Positions 18,499-28,355 of a DNA stretch of 64,000 nucleotides are shown here, in pieces. Source of the stretch: Pseudenterobacter timonensis (GTDB taxonomy: Bacteria; Pseudomonadota; Gammaproteobacteria; Enterobacterales; Enterobacteriaceae); NCBI RefSeq assembly GCF_900021175.1, contig NZ_FCOP01000012.1, positions 368,648-432,647 of the forward strand, given 5' to 3'. A program made the position numbers and the translations under genes. Numbering within the stretch: position 1 is the first letter of the stretch; every line of letters begins with the position of its first letter. Below the pieces are notes generated by a model, which ran no database searches, was not told where the DNA came from, and saw only the letters and a program-made list of their open reading frames with translations.

Positions 18499-19938
18499 TC
18501 AGGACTGCAGATAGACCACCTGCGTTTGCAGATACTCGTGCAGGCCATGCTTGCCGTCGGCCCCGCCGATACCGGATTTACGCCAGCCCGCGTGGAAGCC
18601 CTGCATCGCCTCGAAGTTTTCGCGGTTGATATAGGTCTCGCCAAACTTCAGCCCTTTGATGGCCTTCATCGCCACGTTCAGATCCCGCGTATAGATGGAA
18701 GAGGTCAGCCCGTAGTCGCTGTCGTTGGCCATCGCCAGCGCCTCCTCCAGAGTATCGAACGCCACCACCGGCAGCACCGGCCCGAAGGTCTCTTCATGCA
18801 TGATCGCCATCTCCTGGCGCACATCCAGCAGCAGGGTTGGCGGGTAGAAGAACCCCTTGCCCTCCACCGCTTTGCCCCCCAGCGCCACGCGTGCCCCCTC
18901 CTGCACCGCCCGGGCCACCTTCTGCCCGACCCGCTCCAGCGCGGCGGCGTTAATCAGCGGCCCCATGGCGATATCGTTACGCTCCGCCGGGTTGCCAAAC
19001 TGCACCGCTTTCATCGCCTCGCCGAGACGGTTCACAAAGCGGTCATAAATGCCCTTTTGCACATAGACGCGTTCGGCGCAGTTACAGACCTGCCCGGTGT
19101 TGATCACCCGGGAGTCCACGATTGCCTTCACCGCCAGCTCCAGGTCAGCATCGTCCATCACAATCGCCGGCGCTTTACCGCCCAGTTCCAGGCAGACTTT
19201 AGTGATATTTTTCGCCGCGGCGGCCATGATCTTCTCCCCCGCCGTCACGCTGCCGGTCATACTGACCATCGCCACCTGCGGATTCCCCGCCAGCTCCTGC
19301 CCCACCGTTTCGCCACGTCCCAGCACCAAGTTAAAGACCCCTTTCGGCAGGCCAATCTCGTCGACGATTTTGGCGAACGCAATGGCGTTATTAGGCGTAA
19401 ATTCGCTGGGCTTGATGACTATCGTATTGCCGGTCAGCAGCGCGGGCGCCATCTTGCGGGCAATCAGGAAGAAGGGAAAGTTCCACGGCAGGATGCCGGT
19501 GGTGACGCCCAGCGCGCGTTTAAAGACCAGAATATTTTCGCCCGGACGGTCGCTCTGAATAATTTCCCCTTCATAACGGCGCGCCCACTCGGCCATGTAG
19601 TCGATATAGTCGGCGGTGAAGTTAACTTCCACTTCCGCCAGCTGCTGAATTTTTCCGCCTTCAGCCACGATGAGCGCGGCGATCTCTGCCACGCGCTCGC
19701 GGATGCCAGCCGCAATTTTGCGCAGCCAGCCGGCGCGTTCAATGGCGGGCAGCGCTTCCCAGCCAGCCTGCGCGCGGGCGGCCGCCTCTATCGCTTTGCG
19801 GGCATCCTCTGCGCCGCCGTCGGGAATACGGGAAATGACCTCTTCAGTGGCCGGGTTGACGACATCAATCCAGGCTTCACCCTGCCAGGCAACAAACTGT
19901 CCGTCGATATACATAGGATGTTGTACGGGTACTGTCAT
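18499..19938 (-). CDS. aldA: lactaldehyde/glycolaldehyde dehydrogenase (AldA)
   Basis: 479 residues, identical in length to E. coli AldA, NAD-dependent, oxidising L-lactaldehyde and glycolaldehyde in fucose, rhamnose and glycol metabolism. Aldehyde dehydrogenase motifs are present: PWNFPFF, GRGETVG cofactor region, catalytic Glu in LELGGKAPAIV, and catalytic Cys in NTGQVCNCAERVY near residue 285. The MEETFGPVLP-like MHEETFGPVLP segment is also intact. A 9-bp GC hairpin (18465-18491) lies after the stop without a clear T-tract. The aldA-ydcF adjacency is as in E. coli. Confidence 0.95.
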   Translation of the reverse strand: MTVPVQHPMYIDGQFVAWQGEAWIDVVNPATEEVISRIPDGGAEDARKAIEAAARAQAGWEALPAIERAGWLRKIAAGIRERVAEIAALIVAEGGKIQQLAEVEVNFTADYIDYMAEWARRYEGEIIQSDRPGENILVFKRALGVTTGILPWNFPFFLIARKMAPALLTGNTIVIKPSEFTPNNAIAFAKIVDEIGLPKGVFNLVLGRGETVGQELAGNPQVAMVSMTGSVTAGEKIMAAAAKNITKVCLELGGKAPAIVMDDADLELAVKAIVDSRVINTGQVCNCAERVYVQKGIYDRFVNRLGEAMKAVQFGNPAERNDIAMGPLINAAALERVGQKVARAVQEGARVALGGKAVEGKGFFYPPTLLLDVRQEMAIMHEETFGPVLPVVAFDTLEEALAMANDSDYGLTSSIYTRDLNVAMKAIKGLKFGETYINRENFEAMQGFHAGWRKSGIGGADGKHGLHEYLQTQVVYLQS

Positions 19939-20092
19939 AACCTGCTCCTGTAATTACACTGTTTTTAACAAGTAAATTTATTGTTAAAAACTACAGGGAC
20001 ATACCCACATTCCTATTCTATCGCGCTGTTTTTGTGAGATATCTCATAAAATAATTGCGTCAGCAGAGCAGGCAGGTTACATACCAGCAACA

Positions 20093-20131
20093 TAAAAATG
20101 CCCGTTTGCGGCGAAGCGCGCGCAAACGGGC
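20093..20131 (-). terminator. terminator of ydcF
   Basis: Perfect 11-bp stem GCCCGTTTGCG (20100-20110) / CGCAAACGGGC (20121-20131); on the minus strand it is followed by ATTTTTATG. It lies just after the ydcF stop codon. Confidence 0.85.
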
Positions 20132-20136
20132 AGCGG

Positions 20137-20928
20137 TTACAGGAGGGAGCGGCTGGTGAGGGCGTCGGTGAGGATCACATCGCTACGCAGAAGCTGCCAG
20201 TCTGCCTCTGTCTCAGGGGAGATATCCACATGGGCGATAAAATCGCGCCCGGCCGGACCGTAGCCGTTGGCGTCATCCCGCAGGCGCGGCAGCTCGCCTA
20301 ATAGCAGGGAGAGATAACGTTCCACCGGCCAGAGCCCGTCGCTACTGCCGGTAAAGACCAGCCCATCGTCGCTGTTCTTTAACTGCGGCGTCAGGCCGGG
20401 ATGGCTAAACCAGCGCGGGGGAGAGAGCTCGTCGCGGCAGACTCTGGCGAGGGTCGCCATGGTGCGGCGCTGCATGGTCGGATCTTGCACCACCAGCACC
20501 CGCTGCGCCTGGGGAAAATGGCGGGCAATCAGCGCCCGGCTGAAGCGGGCATTCTCTCCGCAGTTGGTGGACTGGTCCTCCACCAGCAGCCGCTCATCGG
20601 GGATCTGCCAGAAACGGCGGGCGATATCGGCGAGAATAGCCGCCTCTGCCCGTCCGGTGGTCGGTACGGTGTTGTAGCGCGGATGTCGCGCCGTCGCCGC
20701 GTAGAGGAAGGTGGTCGAGTGGCCAATACCGCCGCTGATCACCAGCGGTACCCCCTGAGTAGAGGCGACCCGGCAGGCGGCCTCGATGGTGGGGATCACC
20801 GCGTTACCCGCCAGCAGCACCACATCTACCGGCTCGTTATGATAATCATCCTGCGCCAGCCAGGCTCCTGTGCGGTTAACGGCGGCCAGCGTGCTGTCAG
20901 GCAGGTTAGGGAAAAGTGCGAGCGTCAT
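20137..20928 (-). CDS. ydcF: DUF218 protein YdcF
   Basis: 263 residues (E. coli YdcF 266). DUF218/SanA-like Rossmann fold; the E. coli protein was reported to bind S-adenosylmethionine. Recognisable segments: [59 protein letters not shown] and [14 protein letters not shown], the last two forming the probable active face. The start is well marked by AAGGAGG eight bases upstream. It has no membrane segment, so it is cytoplasmic. The reaction is unknown. Confidence 0.92.
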   Translation of the reverse strand: MTLALFPNLPDSTLAAVNRTGAWLAQDDYHNEPVDVVLLAGNAVIPTIEAACRVASTQGVPLVISGGIGHSTTFLYAATARHPRYNTVPTTGRAEAAILADIARRFWQIPDERLLVEDQSTNCGENARFSRALIARHFPQAQRVLVVQDPTMQRRTMATLARVCRDELSPPRWFSHPGLTPQLKNSDDGLVFTGSSDGLWPVERYLSLLLGELPRLRDDANGYGPAGRDFIAHVDISPETEADWQLLRSDVILTDALTSRSLL

Positions 20929-21055
20929 GGTTACCTCCTTACATCATTAATTCTCAGGGTAACGCGCTCAGTCAGGCTGAACAGGGGATCTCTCCGAAAG
21001 CCGCGCGCGGGTCCCTGGCGCTCCGCCTTCCTCCCTGACAGGCAGAGTACTTCTA

Positions 21056-21850
21056 TTATCCCACATTCCGCCTCAGTCTGGGGAGGGCCGATGCGCGCAT
21101 CGCATAGCGAATATTCAGCGCCGTCTCCTGCCGGTCAACGCAGGCGCAGACTCCCCAGGTCTGCTGGATCCGCTGCGGAGTTAGTACCGCGGCGGGGCTG
21201 CCGCTGGCAACCACCCGCCCCGATTTCAGCAGGACCAGCCGGGTGCAGAAGTTGGCTGCGAGGTTAAGATCGTGCAGCGCCACCACCACCGTAATGGGCA
21301 GTTCGCTTATCAGGCGCATCAGCTCCAGCTGATACTCGATGTCGAGATGGTTAGTTGGCTCATCCAGAATGAGGATCTGCGGCTGCTGCGCCAGCGCGCG
21401 GGCGATCTGGCTGCGCTGACGTTCCCCGCCGGAGAGCTGCCGCCAGAGCCGGTTGCGCAGAGGAGCGAGCTGCATCAGCGCTATCGCCTCCTCCACGGCG
21501 CGCTCATCGGCCACGTTTCGCCCCTGGAAGGGGCGACGCCACGGCGTTCGTCCCAGTCGCACAATCTGCTCCACGCTCAGATCGCCCTCCACCTCCGCGT
21601 GCTGTGGTACAAAGGCGATATGGCGCGCACGAACCTTCAGCGGCAGCGCCGCCAGCGGGATATCATTAAGCGTGACCTGCTGCGCGTGACGCGCCACCAG
21701 CCCCGCCAGACAGCGCAGCAGGGTTGACTTGCCTGAGCCGTTTGGCCCCAGCAGCCCCACCACCTGCCCGGCGGCGATCTCAAGGTCGATCTCCTCCAGC
21801 ACCGTGCGCGCGTGGAGCCTGACCGTCAGCCCGGTAACGCAGAGAGTCAT
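21056..21850 (-). CDS. ABC transporter ATPase, FecE/FepC siderophore type
   Basis: 264 residues. Walker A GPNGSGKST near residue 37, signature LSGGERQRSQIARAL near 139, Walker B ILILDEPTNHLDI and the switch His in VVALHDLNLAANFC. The C-terminal region is typical of FecE/FepC/BtuD-type importers. Its start overlaps the permease stop by four bases (ATGA), so it is translationally coupled as the last gene of a three-gene operon. Confidence 0.9.
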   Translation of the reverse strand: MTLCVTGLTVRLHARTVLEEIDLEIAAGQVVGLLGPNGSGKSTLLRCLAGLVARHAQQVTLNDIPLAALPLKVRARHIAFVPQHAEVEGDLSVEQIVRLGRTPWRRPFQGRNVADERAVEEAIALMQLAPLRNRLWRQLSGGERQRSQIARALAQQPQILILDEPTNHLDIEYQLELMRLISELPITVVVALHDLNLAANFCTRLVLLKSGRVVASGSPAAVLTPQRIQQTWGVCACVDRQETALNIRYAMRASALPRLRRNVG

Positions 21851-22899
21851 GTCCGCACCTCCCGGCGACGGCAGAGCATCACCACAAACGCCGGGGCGCC
21901 CACCAGGGCGGTTACCACCCCCACCGGCAGAACCTGATTCGCTATCAGGGTGCGCGACAGCACATCCGCCAGGATCATAAAGTGGCTGCCGATCAGCGCC
22001 GCCAGCGGAATGGCGCGCCGGTGCCCGGGGCCGCAGAGCATTCGGGTGATATGCGGGATCACCAGCCCGACAAACCCCACCGCGCCGATGGTGCTGACCA
22101 GCACCGCCGTTACCAGCGCGCAGGTAAGGAGCATCACCACGCGCACCACCGTGACCGGCACGCCGAGCGTGGCGGAGACCTCATCGCCAAAGGTGAAGGT
22201 ATCCAGAGCGCGGGCGAAGGCGAAAATAACCGCCAGCCCCGCGAGGGTCACCCCGAGCGCCAGCAGCGCGTCCGGCCAGCGCACCCCGCTCAGGCTGCCC
22301 AGTAGCCAGAACATCACGCTGCGCGACTGCTCCGCGTTGGCCGAGGTGCTGACTACCCAGGCGGTGAGCGCGTTAAACAGCTGCGTCCCGGCGATGCCCG
22401 CCAGCAGGATGCGCGGCGGGCTGTCGGTCATTCCCCGGGTAATGATCATGATCAGGACAAACGCGGCGCAGGCACCGAGAAACGCCCCGCTGCTGATGCC
22501 CAGCACTGAGCCGCCCAGCCCCAGCAGCATCACGCAGACGGCGCCAAGCGACGCCCCGGCAGAAATCCCCAGCAGATAGGGCTCAGCGAGCGGGTTGCGC
22601 AGGATCGACTGTAAAACCAGCCCGCACAGCGCAAGTCCGGCGCCGCTGCTGGCCGCCATCAGCGCCCTGCTCATGCGGTACTCCCAGATAATCCCCGCCT
22701 CCACCGGCGGCACTTCCCAGTGGGTCAGTCCCATTCCGTTGAGGATCGCTTTGCCCGTATCCGCCAGCGAAACAGCCATCTCGCCCGTCGAGGCGGCGAA
22801 GAGCAACATCCCCGGCAAGGCCAGCGCGCAGCCGGCCATCAGCAGCGGCCATGACCAGGCGAAGCGCGGCGCCCGGTTATTCATCACCAGCACGCTCAT
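21847..22899 (-). CDS. FecCD-family ABC permease
   Basis: 350 residues with about ten membrane helices, the single-permease form that homodimerises (as in BtuC and FhuB halves). Family signatures: the first helix, RLPRALMA-like YRMSRALMAASSGAGLALCG, NPLAEPYLLGISAGASLGA and GAVGFVGLVIPHITRML near the coupling helix. Overlaps the substrate-binding protein gene by four bases upstream and the ATPase by four bases downstream. Together they encode a complete importer for an iron-siderophore, cobalamin or other metal chelate. Confidence 0.9.
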   Translation of the reverse strand: MSVLVMNNRAPRFAWSWPLLMAGCALALPGMLLFAASTGEMAVSLADTGKAILNGMGLTHWEVPPVEAGIIWEYRMSRALMAASSGAGLALCGLVLQSILRNPLAEPYLLGISAGASLGAVCVMLLGLGGSVLGISSGAFLGACAAFVLIMIITRGMTDSPPRILLAGIAGTQLFNALTAWVVSTSANAEQSRSVMFWLLGSLSGVRWPDALLALGVTLAGLAVIFAFARALDTFTFGDEVSATLGVPVTVVRVVMLLTCALVTAVLVSTIGAVGFVGLVIPHITRMLCGPGHRRAIPLAALIGSHFMILADVLSRTLIANQVLPVGVVTALVGAPAFVVMLCRRREVRT

Positions 22900-23918
22900 G
22901 GCTGTGCCTGATAGGTTGCCAGCGCCCGGCTGATGATCTCCACCGCATCCACGTTACGCAGGGAGGGATTGAGCGACATGGCGGGCACCACCACGATCTG
23001 CCCTTTCTGCACCGCCGGGATATTTCTGGTCACCGGGTCGCGCTCTAAAAAGGCTTTTTTCACCGCCACGTCATCCGCCGGATAGAGCCGACGCGCCATA
23101 TCCGCGATCACGATAATATCCGGCTGCGCGCGGGCGATATGCTCCCATGTCACGGCGGGCCACTCATCATGGGAGGTGATGATATTTTTTAAACCCAGCG
23201 TCTTGCCGATCCAGCCCGGCGCGCCATAGTCCCCCGCCACCCAGGGATCGCCATTGAGCCGCGCGCTGGAGAACCAGAACACTACCCGGAGCGGTTTTTG
23301 CGGCTGCGCGCCCACCCGTTTTTTCGCTTCGTCAATACGTGTCTGCAACGCCCGGTTGAGCTTTTCCCCCTCCTGCGGCACGTTGAAGATAGCCGCCAGC
23401 GCGCTTATCTCGTGCCTGATTTCCGTCATCGTGAAGGGGGTGATGCGGGCGCCGTCGCCGTTGGAGGTCGACGTAACGCTTTTCCCCACGCAGTCGGCGG
23501 GCGAGATCCAGCTTTTAATCCCCAGGGAGGTCAACTGCTCGCGGGTCCCCACCTCCCCCTGCGGCCCGATGTGCCACTGATACTGCGCCAGCACCAGATC
23601 GGGTTTCTGTGCCACTACCGATTCAAACGACGGGGCGTTGTCCGCCAGTTTTTTCAGGCCAGCGCCCTCTCTGGCCAGCGCGTCGGGTAGCGGACCAAAC
23701 CAGACCGAGGTGGCGGCAATGCGATCCTTCAGCCCCAGCGCCAGCAAAAGCTCGGTTTCATGCTGGCCGACGGTCACTACCCGCTCAGGTGGCTGAGTGA
23801 AAGTCTGTTCGAGGCCGCAGTTCTCGACGGTGAGAGGAAATGCCTGCGCGCTAAAAGTGAGGCTGGCATAGAGCGCCAGCGCAGAGAGGAAATGGTGTTT
23901 AACGGTCACGATCTTCAT
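22896..23918 (-). CDS. periplasmic binding protein of a metallophore-type ABC importer
   Basis: 340 residues, cluster A-II/FecB-type binding protein with a Fe-B12 periplasmic domain. A signal peptide spans about residues 1-26 (ends AQA). Features: PPERVVTVGQHETELLLALGL, KPDLVLAQYQW and QPDIIVIADMARRLYP. An internal pair of cysteines, ENCGL near the N-terminus and PADCVGK, might form a disulfide. It is first in the operon. No TonB receptor is adjacent, so the ligand must enter through a receptor elsewhere. A palindrome immediately upstream suggests control by a Fur-family metal regulator. The ligand is unassigned. Confidence 0.87.
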   Translation of the reverse strand: MKIVTVKHHFLSALALYASLTFSAQAFPLTVENCGLEQTFTQPPERVVTVGQHETELLLALGLKDRIAATSVWFGPLPDALAREGAGLKKLADNAPSFESVVAQKPDLVLAQYQWHIGPQGEVGTREQLTSLGIKSWISPADCVGKSVTSTSNGDGARITPFTMTEIRHEISALAAIFNVPQEGEKLNRALQTRIDEAKKRVGAQPQKPLRVVFWFSSARLNGDPWVAGDYGAPGWIGKTLGLKNIITSHDEWPAVTWEHIARAQPDIIVIADMARRLYPADDVAVKKAFLERDPVTRNIPAVQKGQIVVVPAMSLNPSLRNVDAVEIISRALATYQAQP

Positions 23919-23930
23919 CCTGATTATGTA

Positions 23931-23942
23931 ATGTTATAACAT
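23931..23942. promoter_or_regulatory. ATGTTATAACAT palindrome upstream of the FecBCD-type operon
   Basis: Perfect 12-base palindrome 13 bases upstream of the binding-protein start, within an AT-rich stretch. TGTTATA/TATAACA arms are those of Zur boxes, but here the two arms overlap instead of being separated by one base as in the usual enterobacterial site. It does not resemble a canonical Fur box (GATAATGATAATCATTATC). A Zur or Zur-like operator is the best guess. Confidence 0.45.
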
Positions 23943-24192
23943 AATACATATCATTGCCGTGAGAACAACCCGGTAAAGAGAAAGGAAAAGAGGCAGATCA
24001 GGAAGTGGATAAGGAGTTGATGCAGGTCATTTGCAGCGCGGTTTTCTCCCCTTTCACGCTGCGCAGAACAAATAAAAACAGTCTATCATCAAATAATTAA
24101 CAGACTATTTTCATATTCACTTGAATTATGATTTACGTCAGTCGTAGAATCATTAGCCCACTAACTATTAAGAGCCAAAGGTAAGAGACAGT

Positions 24193-25845
24193 ATGCGCCT
24201 GCCCCAACGCGATCCTTATGCTCCTCGCGAATGGCAGCCTCACGAAAAGCCTACGCTGCTCGGCTCGCCTTCAACGCCGCTGCACAGTACCCCAAAGCGC
24301 ATCGCTTACGGTATCGTGGGGCTCCTGGTCTGCCTGACGGGTGCGCTTGGCAATGCGCTGGTGACGGCAAACCTGCAAAATCTTCAGGGCACCTTTGCCG
24401 CCTGGTCGACGGAGATCGCCTGGCTCCCCACCGTCTATGTGATGACTAACGTCTCCATTAACCTCCTGCTGGTGAAGTTCCGCCAGCAGTACGGGCTGCG
24501 CGCTTTTACGGAAGGGTTTCTGGTGCTCTATGTGCTGGTGACATTCTTCCACCTGTTTGTGAACGATCTCAGCTCCGCGTTGATGGTGCGCGCCGCCCAC
24601 GGGATGGTAGCCGCCGCGCTCAGTTCGCTGGGTATCTACTATCAGGTCCAGGCCTGGCCCGCGAAGCATCGCCTGAAGGCGCTGACCATTGGCATTACCG
24701 GCTCCTCGCTGGCTATTCCTGTCGCCCGGCTCTTCTCCACCGAACTGCTGCAGCTTGACGAGTGGCGCGGGCTCTATTTCTTTGAGCTGGGGCTGGCGCT
24801 GGTGTCGCTGGGCTGCGTGATCGCCCTGAAGCTTCCCCCGGGCGATCGGCGTAAAGTGTTTGAGAAGAAAGATTTTATCACCTTTTTTCTGCTGGCCCCC
24901 GGTATGGGTCTGCTCTGCGCCGTGCTCTCCCTCGGACGGCTGGACTGGTGGTTTGAAGCGCCGTGGATCGGCTGGTCGCTGGCGCTCTCTCTGGTGCTTA
25001 TCATCAGCGCCATCGTTTTTGAACATAACCGCACCAACCCGCTGCTGAATACCCGCTGGCTCTCCAGCGGCAGTATCCTGCGGCTGGGGTTGATTATGCT
25101 GCTGATCCGTATTGTGCTGGCGGAACAAAATACCGGTGTTTTCGGCTGGCTCCAGTATGTGGGGCTGCAAAATGAGCAGATGACCCATCTTGGATGGGCG
25201 ATTCTGGCAGGCATTCTCTGCGGTATTACCGCCAGCTGCCTGACCATTAAACCGACGAAGCTCTCATGGCCCATCATCACCTCCCTGGCGCTGATGATTA
25301 TCGCCTCGCTGCTCGACAGCCGCTCCACCAGCCTGACCCGCCCCGACCAGCTGCTGCTGAGCCAGTTTCTGCTTGGCTTCGGCAGCGCCTTTTTCCTCGC
25401 GCCTGCCATGCTGGCGGGCATCGGCGGGGGCATCGCCGAACCGCGTAACCTGGTGAGCTTTTCGGTGCTGTTCGGCATGAGCCAGAACGTGGGCGGTCTG
25501 CTCGGGTCGGCGATACTCGGCACGTTTCAAATCTGGCGGGAGAAATATCACTCCAGCCTGATCGCCGATCAGCTCACCACCCTTAATCCGCTGGTGAATG
25601 AACGAATACAGATCTACAGCCAGATGTACCAGCAGCTGATTGGCGACAGCACGCTGCTTAGCACCCAGGCCATTTTGCAGCTACAAAACAGCGCCACGCT
25701 GGAGGCGAATATTCTGGCCTACAACGATACTTATTTACTGACGGCTGGCATTGCCACCGCCACGCTGGTCTGGATCCTCTGGCGGCTTTTACGTCTGCGG
25801 CTCACCGCCCGCATGGCGTTAAAAAAGGCGACCGGTACCAAATAA
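24193..25845 (+). CDS. DHA2-family MFS efflux pump (EmrB-like)
   Basis: 550 residues with about 14 membrane helices. N-terminal cytoplasmic tail of about 35 residues, then GIVGLLVCLTGALGNALVTA in helix 1 and WLPTVYVMTNVSINLLLVK in helix 2. The usual DHA2 motif A is degenerate (KFRQQYGLRAF). Late segment SFSVLFGMSQNVGGLLGSAI resembles the EmrB antiporter motif. It begins a four-gene run with a HlyD adaptor and an outer membrane factor, so it probably exports a compound across both membranes. No regulator gene is adjacent. The substrate is unknown. Confidence 0.87.
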   Translation: MRLPQRDPYAPREWQPHEKPTLLGSPSTPLHSTPKRIAYGIVGLLVCLTGALGNALVTANLQNLQGTFAAWSTEIAWLPTVYVMTNVSINLLLVKFRQQYGLRAFTEGFLVLYVLVTFFHLFVNDLSSALMVRAAHGMVAAALSSLGIYYQVQAWPAKHRLKALTIGITGSSLAIPVARLFSTELLQLDEWRGLYFFELGLALVSLGCVIALKLPPGDRRKVFEKKDFITFFLLAPGMGLLCAVLSLGRLDWWFEAPWIGWSLALSLVLIISAIVFEHNRTNPLLNTRWLSSGSILRLGLIMLLIRIVLAEQNTGVFGWLQYVGLQNEQMTHLGWAILAGILCGITASCLTIKPTKLSWPIITSLALMIIASLLDSRSTSLTRPDQLLLSQFLLGFGSAFFLAPAMLAGIGGGIAEPRNLVSFSVLFGMSQNVGGLLGSAILGTFQIWREKYHSSLIADQLTTLNPLVNERIQIYSQMYQQLIGDSTLLSTQAILQLQNSATLEANILAYNDTYLLTAGIATATLVWILWRLLRLRLTARMALKKATGTK

Positions 25846-25887
25846 GCCATAAAGAACCATGTTTAGTTGTTTGCCCTGGGAGGGGTT

Positions 25888-26970
25888 ATGAGTCAGCAGG
25901 ATGCCGCTAAAGAGCAGGCCAATACCCGCAATAATCTGCGCGTTGTCTCGATTTTTACCGCCGCCGCTATCGGCATCGTCGGCGTGCTGGTGATTTTGTA
26001 CGCCTGGCAGCTGCCGCCGTTCACCCGACACACGCAGTTCACCGATAACGCCTACGTGCGGGGTCAGACCACTTTTATCAGCCCGCAGGTGAATGGCTAC
26101 ATTACCGGCGTGGAAGTGCAGGATTTTGCCCATGTCAGACAGGGCCAGCTATTGTTGCAGATTGACGACCGGATCTACCGCCAGCGCGTACACCAGGCAG
26201 AGGCGCAGCTGGCGATGAAGATCGCCGCCCTTAACAACAACCTTCAGCAGCGGAAAAGCGCCGAGGCGGCGATTGTACGCAACGACGCGATCCTGAAAAA
26301 CGCCCGCGCCCAGAGCCAGAAAACCCAGGCCGATCTGCGGCGTGTGAAGGAGCTGACCGCCGACGGTTCGCTCTCTATACGTGAGCGCGACGCGGCGCTC
26401 GCCAGCGCCGCCCAGGGCAGCGCGGATATTGAACAGGCGAAAGCGACGCTGGAGATGTCACGCCAGGATCTGCAAACCGTTATCGTCAACCGCGCCTCGC
26501 TGGAGGCGGATGTGGAAAACGCCAGAGCGGCGCTGGAGCTGGCGCAGATCGATCTGCAAAACACCCGGATCGTCGCCCCGCGCGACGGCCAGCTCGGTCA
26601 GGTTACGGTTCGTCTCGGCGCCTACGTCACCGCAGGTACCCATCTCACTTCCCTCGTGCCGCCGCAGCACTGGGTTATCGCCAACCTGAAAGAGACCCAG
26701 CTCGCCGAGCTGCGCGTCGGGCAACCGGCGACATTTACCGTGGATGCCCTGAACGACCGGGCCTACCAGGGCCGGGTGCAGAGCATCTCCCCGGCCACCG
26801 GCGTGGAGTTCAGCGCCATCACTCCCGATAACGCGACGGGTAACTTTGTGAAGATCGCCCAGCGCATTCCGGTGCGCATCGAGGTGCTTGGCAGCCCGGA
26901 AGAGGCGGCGCTGCTGCGTCCCGGCATGTCGGTGCAGGTGACGATCGATACGCGGGAGGAGAAAAAATGA
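25888..26970 (+). CDS. HlyD/EmrA-family membrane fusion protein
   Basis: 360 residues from the ATG at 25888, preceded by GGGAGGGG. One membrane anchor near residues 18-42, a first biotinyl-lipoyl half (FTDNAYVRGQTTFISPQVNG), a coiled-coil hairpin of about 130 residues, then the second half (NTRIVAPRDGQLGQVTVRLG) and a beta-barrel domain. This is the adaptor that links the DHA2 pump to an outer membrane factor. It follows the pump by 42 bases and overlaps the next gene by four bases. Confidence 0.92.
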   Translation: MSQQDAAKEQANTRNNLRVVSIFTAAAIGIVGVLVILYAWQLPPFTRHTQFTDNAYVRGQTTFISPQVNGYITGVEVQDFAHVRQGQLLLQIDDRIYRQRVHQAEAQLAMKIAALNNNLQQRKSAEAAIVRNDAILKNARAQSQKTQADLRRVKELTADGSLSIRERDAALASAAQGSADIEQAKATLEMSRQDLQTVIVNRASLEADVENARAALELAQIDLQNTRIVAPRDGQLGQVTVRLGAYVTAGTHLTSLVPPQHWVIANLKETQLAELRVGQPATFTVDALNDRAYQGRVQSISPATGVEFSAITPDNATGNFVKIAQRIPVRIEVLGSPEEAALLRPGMSVQVTIDTREEKK

Positions 26971-28346
26971 GGCCACGCGCGCTCGCTTTAATCCTCTCCC
27001 TCACGCTGCTTGCAGGCTGCCAGTCGGTGGATGTGGAGCCCGCCAGATCGTCGCTCGCTATTCCGGCGCAGTGGCGCACGCAGACCGGCCCCGCCAGTCC
27101 GGCGGATAAACTCTGGTGGCGTCATTTTCATGACAACCATCTCAACCGCTACGTCGACCTGGCGCTCAGAAACAACAGCGATGTGCTGATTGCCCGGGAG
27201 CGGATCAACGAATACCAGGCGCAGGTCTACGGCGCGGACGGCAGCCTGTTCCCCTCCCTCGACGCCAGCCTCGGGGGAACACGTTCCCGCTCACAGTCGG
27301 CGGCGACCGGTCTGCCGGTCTACGGCACGCTCTACAGAGGCAGCCTGACCGCCAGCTATGACGTGGACATCTGGGGAGTGAACCGCAGCACCGTTAACGC
27401 CGCCGAAGCCTCTCTGGAGGCGCAAAAAGCGGCGGCGGCGGCGGCCGATCTGAGCGTTGCCTCCTCGGTCGCCTCCGGCTACGTCACCCTCCTTTCGCTC
27501 GATGAGCAACTGCGGGTGACGCAATCGACGCTTACCTCCCGACAGGAGGCGTATGACCTTGCCCGTCGCCAGTATGAAACCGGCTATAGCTCGCGTCTGG
27601 AGCTGATGCAGTCCGACTCCGAGCTGCGCGCCACCCGCGCCCAGGTGCCGCTGATTCAGCACCAGATCGCCCAGCAGGAGAACGCGTTGAGCCTGTTGCT
27701 TGGCAGCAACCCCGGCCCGGTGGCACGCAGCGACAGCTTCGCCAGCCTGACGCCCCTGACGCTGCCCTCGGTACTGCCCTCCTCCTTGCTCAATCGCCGT
27801 CCCGATATCGTGCAGGCGGAACAGCAGCTGGTAGCGGCGGACGCCACGCTCGCCGCCTCGCGCGCCAGCCTGCTTCCCTCTCTCAACCTGACGGCGACCG
27901 GCTCGGTACAGGATCGCACCCTTTCCGGCCTGCTGGATAATCCGCTCCAGCTCTGGAGCATCGGCGGCAGCATTCTCGCGCCGCTACTTAACCGCCAGGC
28001 GCTGAACGCGCAGGTGGATATCTCCCAGTCGCAGCGTAACCAGGCGCTCTACAGCTATGAAAAGACGGTCCGCAACGCCTTCAAAGAGGTCAATGACAGT
28101 CTGGATGCGATTACGCGTTACCAGCAGCAGCTGACGGAGCTGCTGGCGCAACAGGATGTCGCTCAGGAGACCCTGCGCATCGCGCAGAACCGTAACCGCA
28201 ACGGCTACTCCTCCTATCTCGACGTGCTGGATGCGCAGCGTACGCTCTACACGGCGCAGACAAACGTGGTGCAGGCAAAAAATAACCTGCTGCTGGCCCA
28301 GGTAGATCTCTACCGGGCGCTGGGCGGCGGATGGTCTGTTAATTAA
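26967..28346 (+). CDS. outer membrane factor lipoprotein (NodT/OprM family)
   Basis: 459 residues, TolC-fold channel. The signal peptide ends in a lipobox LTLLAGCQS, with Cys at about residue 18, so it is lipid-anchored. Two repeated halves each show OEP-domain features: LALRNNSDVLIARERINEYQAQ near residue 67 and the SLLNRRPDIVQAEQQLVAADATLAASRA type repeat near 270. The start overlaps the adaptor stop (ATGA). It completes a tripartite efflux system with the pump and the adaptor. Confidence 0.92.
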   Translation: MRPRALALILSLTLLAGCQSVDVEPARSSLAIPAQWRTQTGPASPADKLWWRHFHDNHLNRYVDLALRNNSDVLIARERINEYQAQVYGADGSLFPSLDASLGGTRSRSQSAATGLPVYGTLYRGSLTASYDVDIWGVNRSTVNAAEASLEAQKAAAAAADLSVASSVASGYVTLLSLDEQLRVTQSTLTSRQEAYDLARRQYETGYSSRLELMQSDSELRATRAQVPLIQHQIAQQENALSLLLGSNPGPVARSDSFASLTPLTLPSVLPSSLLNRRPDIVQAEQQLVAADATLAASRASLLPSLNLTATGSVQDRTLSGLLDNPLQLWSIGGSILAPLLNRQALNAQVDISQSQRNQALYSYEKTVRNAFKEVNDSLDAITRYQQQLTELLAQQDVAQETLRIAQNRNRNGYSSYLDVLDAQRTLYTAQTNVVQAKNNLLLAQVDLYRALGGGWSVN

Positions 28347-28355
28347 GGGGAAGCT

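Noticed and set aside
18526..19953. 475-codon open frame opposite aldA
   Set aside because: Antisense shadow of a full-length, well-conserved aldehyde dehydrogenase; composition is rich in His, Arg and Gln as is usual for such shadows.
23931..23942. Reading the palindrome as a Fur box
   Set aside because: It lacks the GATAAT hexamer pattern; Zur-like arms fit better, though not perfectly.
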